A stretch of DNA of 64,000 nt, from assembly GCA_965203375.1 (NCBI GenBank), contig OZ241886.1, forward strand, positions 806,001-870,000, read 5' to 3'. Shown here piece by piece: positions 58,385 to 64,000 of this stretch. Within the stretch, counting starts at the first letter, position 1, and the number at the start of each line of letters is the position of its first letter. A program made the position numbers and the translations under genes. The notes under the pieces are model-generated. The model was given only the letters and a program-made list of their open reading frames with translations, was not told the DNA's origin and did no database searches. This DNA comes from CATQHS01 sp965203375. GTDB taxonomy: Bacteria > Actinomycetota > Acidimicrobiia > Acidimicrobiales > Aldehydirespiratoraceae.

Positions 58385-60832
58385 ATGGGGGTTGTGAACG
58401 ACCCGACCTCCGCCGCCGATTCGGCCGCCGCTGGCCCCGCCGACCCGACCGCCGCCGCTGGCCACGACCCGACCGCCCCCTATGCCGGGTTCGGCGGGAA
58501 GGTGGGCACCATCTTCTCCACATCGGAGCCCTGCTGGGCGCCGCCGCCCCGGGCCCCCGAGGGCGCCCCAAACGTCGTCATCGTGCTGGCCGACGACCTG
58601 GGGTACGCCGACCTGGGCTGCTACGGGTCCGAGATCGCCACCCCCGAGCTCGACCGCCTGGCCGCCGAGGGCGTGCGCTACACCGACTTCCACGTCAACC
58701 CCATGTGCTCGCCCACCCGGGCGTCGCTGATGACCGGGCTCAACGCCCACATGGCCGGGGTCGGCCACATCGTCCACAGCGACCCCGGATTCCCCGGCTA
58801 CGCCCACGAGCTGCGGGACAACGCCGTCACCATGGCCGAGGTGTTCCGAGACCACGGCTGGGCCACCCTGATGACGGGCAAGTGGCACCTCACCAAGGAC
58901 GCCCACCTCAGCGACGCCGCCCCCAAATACTCCTGGCCCCTCCAGCGGGGCTTCGACCGCTTCTACGGCATCCTCGACGCCTTCACCAACTACCACCAGC
59001 CCCACCGGCTGTGCCGGGACAACCACCACGTGAGCGTGGACCGCTACCCCGACGGCTACTACTTCACCGACGACCTCACCGATCAGGCCATCGCCATGAT
59101 CGACGAGCTGCGGGCCTCGCACCCGGCCAAGCCGTTCTTCCTGTATTACGCCCACGGCGCCCCCCACGCCCCGCTGCAGGCCAAGCCGGCCGACATGGGC
59201 GCCTACCGGGGCCGCTACGCCGCCGGGTGGGACCGCATCCGGGCCGAGCGCTTCGAGCGCCAGCAGGCGATGGGCGTGGTCGAGCCTGGAACCGCCCTGC
59301 CGCCCCGCAACTCCGAGGCGGGCCACGAGGTGGGCCCCTGGGACGACTGCACCGCCGTCGAGCGGGAGCTGTTCGCCCGCTACATGGAGATATACGCCGG
59401 GATGGTCGACAACATCGACCAGAACTTCGGCCGCCTGCGCCGCCACTTGGAGGCCATGGGGGAGTGGGACAACACCATCGTGGTGTTCACCAGCGACAAC
59501 GGGGGATCGCGGGAGGGCCACTACACCGGCACCTCCGCCTACTTCCGCAGCCTGCTGGCCCACGTGCGCCGCACCGACCTGGAGTCGGTTGAGGTCGACC
59601 ACGCCCGCCTCGACCTGCTGGGCGGCCCCCAGACCCTGGCCCACTACCCGATGGGCTGGGCCATGGCGTCTTGCACCCCGTTCCGGCTCTACAAGATCAA
59701 CACCCACCGGGGCGGCCACAGCGTCCCCTTCATCGTCTCCTGGCCCGCCCGGCTGGGGAGTGACGGGACCGGGGGCGGGGGCGGTGCGGGGGCCGTGGCC
59801 GGGGGCGGCGAGGCAAGCGTGGCCGGGGCTCTGCGCCGCCAGTACCAGCACGTCACCGACGTTCTGCCCACTCTGGCCGAGCTGGCCGGGGTGACGATCC
59901 CCGCCGACCGCCACGGCGTGGCCGTGCCCGCCCCGGCCGGGGCCAGCTTCGCGGCCAGCCTCACCGACGGTGCCGCCGCCTCCACCCACCCCGAGCAGTA
60001 CTACGAGATGACCGGGCATCGGGGCATCTACTCAGACGGCTGGTCGGCGGTGACCTGCCACGCCCCCCGCACCCCGTTCAGCGAGGACCGCTGGGAGCTG
60101 CACGACCTGGCCGCCGACCCCACCGAATGCCGCGACCTGGCCGAGGACCACCCCGAGCGGCTGGCCGAGCTGGAGGGCGCCTGGACCGAGGCGGCCTGGG
60201 CCAACCAGGTGTTCCCCATCGACGAGGGCAACCTGCTGAAGCTGGCCCTGCGCCCGCCCTGGGCGGCGGAGGTGGCCGAGCCGGTGAGGCTGCGCCCCGG
60301 CCTGCCCACCCTGGAGCGGTGGCGGTCCCAGCAGCTCGTCTTCCAGAAGAGCTTCGACGTGGAGGTCGAGTTGGACTGGCGGCCCGGCGACGAGGGGATG
60401 CTGGTGGCCCACGGCGACCAGGGCGGCGGCTACGCGCTGTATGTGGAGGACGGGCGGCTGCTGTACGTCCACAACGGCTACGGGGAGATGACCGCCCTGG
60501 ACTGCGGGCCGCTGCCGCCGGGGGCCGGCCGGATCGTGCTGGCCGTCGAGAACCCCGGAAACATGGTGTGGAACGTGCGGGTGTCGGCGGACGGCGGGTT
60601 GGCGGGGGAGGCCCCGGGCCTGGTGGGTTTCATGGCCATGGCCCCCTTCGAGGGGATCGACGTCGGCATCGACCGCCGGTCCCCGGTGAGCTGGGACCTG
60701 TACGAGCGCCGCGGCCCGTTCCCCTACACCGGGACGCTCACCGCGGTGACCTACCGCCCCGGCGCCCCCGCCCCCGACGCCGCCGCCCTGTTCATCGACT
60801 ACCTGAAAGAAGCCGGCACCCGCTACGAGTGA
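58385..60832 (+). CDS. Arylsulfatase (type I, formylglycine-dependent)
   Basis: 815 residues. Metal-binding APNVVIVLADDLGYADLGCYGSEIATP, then the sulfatase signature NPMCSPTRASLMTGLNAH (C at about residue 109 in CxPxR, converted to formylglycine by a maturase not in this window), TGKWHL, and VVFTSDNGGSREGH. A C-terminal beta region of about 200 residues follows. No signal peptide is apparent, so it may be cytosolic. Sulfatases of this kind desulfate aryl or sugar sulfates, common in marine and host-associated bacteria. GTG 58394 is an alternative start. Confidence 0.92.
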   Translation: MGVVNDPTSAADSAAAGPADPTAAAGHDPTAPYAGFGGKVGTIFSTSEPCWAPPPRAPEGAPNVVIVLADDLGYADLGCYGSEIATPELDRLAAEGVRYTDFHVNPMCSPTRASLMTGLNAHMAGVGHIVHSDPGFPGYAHELRDNAVTMAEVFRDHGWATLMTGKWHLTKDAHLSDAAPKYSWPLQRGFDRFYGILDAFTNYHQPHRLCRDNHHVSVDRYPDGYYFTDDLTDQAIAMIDELRASHPAKPFFLYYAHGAPHAPLQAKPADMGAYRGRYAAGWDRIRAERFERQQAMGVVEPGTALPPRNSEAGHEVGPWDDCTAVERELFARYMEIYAGMVDNIDQNFGRLRRHLEAMGEWDNTIVVFTSDNGGSREGHYTGTSAYFRSLLAHVRRTDLESVEVDHARLDLLGGPQTLAHYPMGWAMASCTPFRLYKINTHRGGHSVPFIVSWPARLGSDGTGGGGGAGAVAGGGEASVAGALRRQYQHVTDVLPTLAELAGVTIPADRHGVAVPAPAGASFAASLTDGAAASTHPEQYYEMTGHRGIYSDGWSAVTCHAPRTPFSEDRWELHDLAADPTECRDLAEDHPERLAELEGAWTEAAWANQVFPIDEGNLLKLALRPPWAAEVAEPVRLRPGLPTLERWRSQQLVFQKSFDVEVELDWRPGDEGMLVAHGDQGGGYALYVEDGRLLYVHNGYGEMTALDCGPLPPGAGRIVLAVENPGNMVWNVRVSADGGLAGEAPGLVGFMAMAPFEGIDVGIDRRSPVSWDLYERRGPFPYTGTLTAVTYRPGAPAPDAAALFIDYLKEAGTRYE

Positions 60833-61227
60833 CGACGGCCGCTTCCGCCGGTGCGTTGTGGCCGTTGGCCTGTGGACGGCCGGACCGCTCGAAGCAGGGC
60901 CGCCCGCCGCGGGTGCCGATGGAGAAATCTCGACGCAGCACGTGCGGCTGCCGTAGTGGCCGTGTATAGTGGCAGCATCCGATTGGAGGCGAGAGCGATG
61001 CGACAGCTCAATTCAACCCAAGCCAGACAACTGAAGCAGACAGCGCCGTGGCGCGCCGCCGGGATGTGCGGCCAGCCGGCGGCGTTGACGGCGTGGGACC
61101 CCGAGCCTCTGACCGGCGATAACCGGCATCGGTGAGGGCGCAGAGCTAACACCCCTCACGCCGTCGGGCGCTTCCAGGCCCTGACCGCTCGGCGCAGCCG
61201 GGCGGCGCCAGCGCCGGCCCCCGGCAT
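60833..61227. other. Intergenic region leading into the tRNA array
   Basis: 395 bp. It holds a possible small ORF (next entry) with a TATAGT box at 60965 and GGAGG at 60985. I see no strong terminator and no other gene. Confidence 0.5.
60998..61135 (+). CDS. Possible 45-residue small protein
   Basis: ATG 60998 has GGAGG at 60985-60989 (8 nt spacing) and a -10-like TATAGT at 60965-60970. The peptide begins MRQLNSTQARQLKQTAPWRA. The 5' part is distinctly less GC-biased than neighbouring DNA. No family recognised; it may be a leader for transcription into the tRNA array. Confidence 0.35.
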   Translation: MRQLNSTQARQLKQTAPWRAAGMCGQPAALTAWDPEPLTGDNRHR

Positions 61228-61299
61228 CCGGTCATAGTTCAATCGGCAGAACCTCAGGCTTCCATCCTGAAGACGCGAGTTCGATCCTCGCTGACCGGT
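61228..61299 (+). tRNA. tRNA-Gly (anticodon TCC)
   Basis: First gene of the array. Acceptor CCGGTCA/TGACCGG, anticodon loop CTTCCAT, T loop TTCGATC, discriminator T. The C1-G72 pair is unusual for glycine tRNA. Confidence 0.88.
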
Positions 61300-61402
61300 C
61301 TAGTTACTTGACAACTAAAAGGCATCACACGGCCGACTCGCGCCCGGCGGGCGGGGTTGGGCTTCGGCCCAGGCCCCGCACATCGGCAGCGGGCCGGTCC
61401 AT

Positions 61403-61489
61403 GCGGGCGTGGCGGAACTTGGCAGACGCGCCGGTCTTAGGAACCGGTGGGCCGAATGGCCCGAGTGGGTTCGACTCCCACCGCCCGTA
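61403..61489 (+). tRNA. tRNA-Leu (anticodon TAG)
   Basis: Class II. Acceptor GCGGGCG/CGCCCGT, anticodon loop CTTAGGA, variable stem GGGCCGAATGGCCC, discriminator A. The body is nearly identical to the Leu genes at 61695 and 62766. Confidence 0.9.
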
Positions 61490-61494
61490 CTTTT

Positions 61495-61587
61495 GCCGGA
61501 GTGGCGGAATCATGGCAGACGCGCCAGTCTGAGGGGCTGGTGGGCCGAAAAAAAAGGCCCGTGCGGGTTCGAGGCCCGCCTCCGGCA
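61495..61587 (+). tRNA. tRNA-Leu (anticodon GAG)
   Basis: Class II. Acceptor GCCGGAG/CTCCGGC, anticodon loop CTGAGGG. The variable arm is closed by GGGCC/GGCCC around a run of eight A. T loop TTCGAGG. Confidence 0.88.
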
Positions 61588-61608
61588 CCCACCTCTTTTG
61601 AGAATCAT

Positions 61609-61681
61609 CCGCTCGTAGCTCAACTGGAAGAGCGCCTGGCTTCGGACCAGGAGGTTGGGGGTTCGAGTCCTCCCGGGCGGG
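61609..61681 (+). tRNA. tRNA-Arg (anticodon TCG)
   Basis: Acceptor CCGCTCG/CGGGCGG, anticodon loop CTTCGGA, T loop TTCGAGT, discriminator G. Outside the anticodon arm it is identical to the TCT gene at 61984. Confidence 0.9.
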
Positions 61682-61694
61682 CGCAGGCCATTCG

Positions 61695-61782
61695 GCGGGC
61701 GTGGCGGAACTTGGCAGACGCGCCGGATTCAAAACCCGGTGGGCCGAATTGGCCCGAGTGGGTTCGACTCCCACCGCCCGCA
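61695..61782 (+). tRNA. tRNA-Leu (anticodon CAA)
   Basis: Class II. Acceptor GCGGGCG/CGCCCGC, anticodon loop TTCAAAA, variable stem GGGCCGAATTGGCCC, discriminator A. Confidence 0.9.
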
Positions 61783-61832
61783 CATGGATGGTGACCAGTC
61801 GGCGAGCGGCAGGCACCGTCGCCCGCGGATGC

Positions 61833-61906
61833 GCCTCTCTAGCTCAACCAGGCAGAGCAGCGGACTTTTAATCCGAAGGTTCTGGGTTCGATTCCCAGGG
61901 GAGGCA
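61833..61906 (+). tRNA. tRNA-Lys (anticodon TTT)
   Basis: Acceptor GCCTCTC/GGGAGGC, anticodon loop CTTTTAA, T loop TTCGATT, discriminator A. Confidence 0.92.
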
Positions 61907-61907
61907 C

Positions 61908-61980
61908 GGTGGCCGTAGCTCAGCAGCAGAGCGCCTGGCTGTGACCCAGGAGGGCGGGGGTGCAACTCCCCTCGGTCACC
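61908..61980 (+). tRNA. tRNA-His (anticodon GTG), unusual T loop
   Basis: Extra G at -1 opposite C73, as required for HisRS; acceptor GTGGCCG/CGGTCAC; anticodon loop CTGTGAC. The T loop reads TGCAACT, with G at position 55 in place of the nearly universal T (pseudouridine). Confidence 0.88.
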
Positions 61981-61983
61981 CCA

Positions 61984-62056
61984 CCGCTCGTAGCTCAACT
62001 GGAAGAGCGCCCGGCTTCTAACCGGGGGGTTGGGGGTTCGAGTCCTCCCGGGCGGG
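61984..62056 (+). tRNA. tRNA-Arg (anticodon TCT)
   Basis: Acceptor CCGCTCG/CGGGCGG, anticodon loop CTTCTAA, discriminator G. Sister copy of the TCG gene at 61609 with an exchanged anticodon arm. Confidence 0.9.
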
Positions 62057-62086
62057 CCAAGACACGGGTCAAACAAGCGAGTTCTC

Positions 62087-62161
62087 ATGGTCGTAGCTCA
62101 ATTGGTAGAGAGCGCCGGTCTCCAAAACCGGAAGATGCGGGTTCGAGTCCCGCCGGCCATG
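62087..62161 (+). tRNA. tRNA-Trp (anticodon CCA)
   Basis: Acceptor ATGGTCG/CGGCCAT, anticodon loop CTCCAAA, T loop TTCGAGT, discriminator G. Confidence 0.92.
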
Positions 62162-62165
62162 CAAT

Positions 62166-62236
62166 AGGGGTGTCGTCTAACGGCAAGACGCCGGGTTTTG
62201 GTCCCGGAGACGAGGGTTCGACTCCTTCCACCCCTG
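62166..62236 (+). tRNA. tRNA-Gln (anticodon TTG), second type
   Basis: Acceptor AGGGGTG/CACCCCT, anticodon loop TTTTGGT, T loop TTCGACT, discriminator G. It resembles classical bacterial tRNA-Gln and differs throughout from the TTG gene at 10190. Confidence 0.88.
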
Positions 62237-62247
62237 CCAAGCCATCA

Positions 62248-62322
62248 CAGGGTGTAGCTCAGTTGGGAAAGAGTGCCTGCCTTGGAAGCAGGAGGCCGCC
62301 GGTTCAAATCCGGCCACCCTGA
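62248..62322 (+). tRNA. tRNA-Pro (anticodon TGG)
   Basis: Acceptor CAGGGTG/CACCCTG with the C1-G72 pair typical of proline, anticodon loop CTTGGAA, T loop TTCAAAT, discriminator A. Confidence 0.88.
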
Positions 62323-62340
62323 CCGCAAACAAGCATCCGA

Positions 62341-62412
62341 TCCGCGGTAGTTCAATTGGCAGAACACCTGGCTGTTAACCAGGTGATGCAGGTTCGAGCC
62401 CTGCCCGCGGAG
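62341..62412 (+). tRNA. tRNA-Asn (anticodon GTT)
   Basis: Acceptor TCCGCGG/CCGCGGA, anticodon loop CTGTTAA, T loop TTCGAGC, discriminator G. Its D and T arms closely resemble the tRNA-Gln at 10190. Confidence 0.92.
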
Positions 62413-62428
62413 CAGCCCAACCTGTCAA

Positions 62429-62500
62429 GCCCCATTGGTGTAATGGCAACATGCGACCCTTTCAAGGTCGAGTAGAGGGGTTCGATTCCCCCATGGGGTG
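62429..62500 (+). tRNA. tRNA-Glu (anticodon TTC)
   Basis: Acceptor GCCCCAT/ATGGGGT, anticodon loop CTTTCAA, T loop TTCGATT, discriminator G. Confidence 0.92.
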
Positions 62501-62503
62501 CCA

Positions 62504-62574
62504 GCCGGCGTAGCTCAACGGCAGAGCTGCCGCCTTGTAAGCGGCAGATGCGGGTTCGACTCCCGCCGCCGGCT
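62504..62574 (+). tRNA. tRNA-Thr (anticodon TGT)
   Basis: Acceptor GCCGGCG/CGCCGGC, anticodon loop CTTGTAA, T loop TTCGACT, discriminator T. Only 3 bp after tRNA-Glu. Confidence 0.92.
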
Positions 62575-62592
62575 CAGCAACTCTTTGACCCT

Positions 62593-62663
62593 GCCGCATT
62601 GGTGAAATGGGATCACATCTCCCTGTCGAGGAGAAGTCAGGGGTTCGATTCCCCTATGCGGTG
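62593..62663 (+). tRNA. tRNA-Asp (anticodon GTC)
   Basis: Acceptor GCCGCAT/ATGCGGT, anticodon loop CTGTCGA, T loop TTCGATT, discriminator G. Confidence 0.92.
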
Positions 62664-62680
62664 CAGCGGACCGTCATTCT

Positions 62681-62753
62681 GCGCTCGTAGCTCAGCGGAC
62701 AGAGCACCGGCTTGCGGAGCCGGGGGCCGTGGGTTCGATCCCCACCGGGCGCT
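62681..62753 (+). tRNA. tRNA-Arg (anticodon GCG)
   Basis: Acceptor GCGCTCG/CGGGCGC, anticodon loop TTGCGGA, T loop TTCGATC, discriminator T. Bacteria normally read CGU/CGC/CGA with an ACG anticodon edited to inosine, so G34 is unusual. Confidence 0.88.
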
Positions 62754-62765
62754 CCGACACGACAC

Positions 62766-62852
62766 GCGGGCGTGGCGGAACTAGGCAGACGCGCCGGGCT
62801 TAAACCCCGGTGGGCCGAGAGGCCCGTGAGGGTTCGATCCCCTCCGCCCGCA
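62766..62852 (+). tRNA. tRNA-Leu (anticodon TAA), second copy
   Basis: Class II. Acceptor GCGGGCG/CGCCCGC, anticodon loop CTTAAAC, variable stem GGGCCGAGAGGCCC, discriminator A. Confidence 0.9.
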
Positions 62853-62915
62853 CAAGCAGCCCATCTGGTGCTGCTCCGGCCGCGGCCACGGGTGTTGCAT
62901 CCCATGACGCGTCAA

Positions 62916-62987
62916 GCGCTTCTAGCTCAACTGGCAGAGCCCCGGTCTCTTAAACCGGTAGTCCGGGTTCGATCCCCGGGGGGCGCA
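62916..62987 (+). tRNA. tRNA-Lys (anticodon CTT)
   Basis: Last gene of the array. Acceptor GCGCTTC/GGGGCGC with two G-T pairs, anticodon loop CTCTTAA, T loop TTCGATC, discriminator A. Confidence 0.88.
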
Positions 62988-63086
62988 CCGCCAACACAAC
63001 CGACCGGACCGGTGTCGGCCGCGGCGCAAGTTGTCGAATCCGGCGCGGTCTAATCGCACAAACAAACCGAGTGGGAGGTGAGCCAC

Positions 63087-63596
63087 ATGTCCGTGTTGCT
63101 GCTCAACGCGTCGTTCGAGCCCTTGTCTGTGATCACGGCGCGGCGCGCCCTCGTTCTGGTCTTGGCGGGCAAGGCCGAGATGGTCGAAGGGTCCGGCGAC
63201 GAGGTCCGATCGGCGTCGGCGTCGCATCCCGTTCCCGCTGTGGTGCGGCTGCGGAGCATGGTCAAACTCCCGTTCCGCCGGGCCGTGCCGCTCAATCGCC
63301 GCACGCTCCGCGCCCGGGACGGCGGACGGTGCCAAGTGGCGGGCTGCCATCGGGCGGGCGCAACCGTGGACCATCTGGTGCCCAGATCCCGTGGCGGCGG
63401 CCACACATGGGAGAACACGGTGCTGATGTGCCAACAGCACAACCGGATTAAGCGGGACCGCTTGATCTCTGAGCTCGGGTGGAGCCTGAAAGCCGAGCCG
63501 CGTGCGCCCCGAGGCCCGTGGTTGGTGCTGCGCTACCCGCACCAGGCCGAAGCGATGCCCGCGGCGTGGGTGCCCTACGTGGGAGCCGCTGCGTAA
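63087..63596 (+). CDS. HNH endonuclease family protein
   Basis: 169 residues from ATG 63087, with GGGAGG 10 nt upstream (GTG 63078 overlaps that site and is less likely). The N-terminal VLLLNASFEPLSVITARRALVLVLAGKAEMVE and C-terminal RTLRARDGGRCQVAGCHRAGATVDHLVPRSRGGGHTWENTVLMCQQHNRIKRDR form the HNH fold with paired CxxC-type ligands, the DH and HN residues. This family is widely conserved in Actinobacteria, with unknown physiological role, so its place beside the tRNA array does not by itself imply mobility. Confidence 0.88.
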   Translation: MSVLLLNASFEPLSVITARRALVLVLAGKAEMVEGSGDEVRSASASHPVPAVVRLRSMVKLPFRRAVPLNRRTLRARDGGRCQVAGCHRAGATVDHLVPRSRGGGHTWENTVLMCQQHNRIKRDRLISELGWSLKAEPRAPRGPWLVLRYPHQAEAMPAAWVPYVGAAA

Positions 63597-63599
63597 CGG

Positions 63600-64000
63600 C
63601 TACGAGGGGCGGCGGTCGATGACGGAGGCGACGGCGGCCAGGATCTCGTCTCCGTAGCTCTCCAGCCGGGACGGGCCGATGCCGGGCACGGCTGCGAGCT
63701 GCCCGAGAGTCTGGGGCTCGGCGGCGGCGATGGCGGTCATGGTCTTGTTGTCGAACACGACGTAGGCGGGCACGCCGTCGGAGCGCGCCCGCTCCAGCCG
63801 CCAGGCCCGCAGGGCCTCGACGATGGCTTCGTCGGCTTTGACCTCGCTGGCGGCGGCCGCGGCCGAACGGATGGGGGCGTCCCGTCGGGCCCCTTGGGGG
63901 TCGCGCCGGGCCGATGGCTTCGGGCTGGACCAGTCGACTGGGGGCTCCGCCTCGGCCTCCTCGGGGGGTCGGGCCTCGGCCAGCTCGTCGATGAACGGAG
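63600..64000 (-). CDS. C-terminal part of a UvrD2-like helicase (HRDC domain), truncated by window edge
   Basis: An open minus-strand frame from the window edge to TAG at 63602-63600; no start is inside. It reads PFIDELAEARPPEEAEAEPP, then an HRDC domain (VEALRAWRLERARSDGVPAYVVFDNKTMTAIAAAEPQTLGQLAAVPGIGPSRLESYGDEILAAV). An HRDC domain after such a linker is the usual end of actinobacterial UvrD2, an ATP-dependent 3'-5' DNA helicase; RecQ is an alternative. Its stop is 3 bp from the convergent HNH gene. Confidence 0.78.
   Translation of the reverse strand, partial: PFIDELAEARPPEEAEAEPPVDWSSPKPSARRDPQGARRDAPIRSAAAAASEVKADEAIVEALRAWRLERARSDGVPAYVVFDNKTMTAIAAAEPQTLGQLAAVPGIGPSRLESYGDEILAAVASVIDRRPS

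Noticed and set aside
61308..61336. TTGACA at 61308 as a promoter inside the tRNA array
   Set aside because: No -10-like hexamer occurs at 16-19 bp spacing.
61228..62987. Short ORFs crossing the tRNA array on both strands
   Set aside because: All are composed of translated tRNA sequence with repeated motifs and no ribosome-binding sites.

Overview
The window is high-GC actinobacterial chromosome, most likely class Acidimicrobiia (inference from GC content, frequent GTG starts and gene content). Its backbone keeps a gene order known from Mycobacterium: metG-tatD-rpf-rsmA-ispE, then prs-rplY-pth-mfd-(lipoprotein)-mazG-eno-ftsB-DUF501-ppx. glmU is missing from its usual place beside prs.

Layout. 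0-10 kb: 3' end of a CoxL-type molybdenum hydroxylase, DUF192, rsmI, a fused MNT-HEPN gene, rmuC, metG, tatD, an Rpf-like muralytic enzyme, rsmA and ispE. 10-21.7 kb: a 30-codon bS22 ribosomal protein gene, tRNA-Gln, prs, rplY, pth, mfd, a parvulin lipoprotein, mazG, an SLH surface protein, eno and an FtsB-like protein. 21.8-30.1 kb: molybdenum-hydroxylase accessory genes (coxD, coxE and coxF-like, then mocA-like and coxG-like), split by a lower-GC insert at 25.2-28.0 kb. That insert carries a DUF1828 protein, a phosphorothioate-type HNH nuclease and a toxin-antitoxin-like pair. 30.2-38.1 kb: DUF501, ppx, an acetyltransferase, a plant-type LRR/SLH surface protein, a crotonase, an MFS exporter and a RecB-like nuclease. 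38.2-55.3 kb: defence island with a GHKL ATPase-nuclease plus cytosine methyltransferase pair, a complete type I restriction system with a YgjP peptidase, a KAP NTPase, an XRE/pseudo-ImmA plus PIN pair, a solitary reverse transcriptase and a DprA-like protein. 55.3-64 kb: small proteins, tRNA-Leu, a dehydrogenase, SMP-30, arylsulfatase, a compact array of 18 tRNA genes, an HNH protein and the 3' end of a uvrD2-like helicase.

The most unusual signal is spread across the backbone. Many gene boundaries carry short tandem duplications of the downstream gene's own start region. At rsmI, ispE, prs, mfd, the coxE-like gene and a DUF6941 gene, each duplicate forms a mini-ORF of about 11-25 codons that resembles the N-terminus of the real protein. 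Each mini-ORF ends in a TGA overlapping the next start (ATGA or GTGA). Before mfd there are three, exactly 32 bp apart. The result is ladders of overlapping minicistrons linking one gene to the next. Other boundaries carry duplicated gene ends, mostly 64-76 bp apart.

The best candidates for undescribed biology are these minicistron ladders, the reverse transcriptase module with its insertion footprint (a copy of the dprA start at 50857), the GHKL-nuclease/methyltransferase pair, and the tRNA array with its unusual anticodons and duplicated isoacceptors. I saw no rRNA, CRISPR array or transposase.
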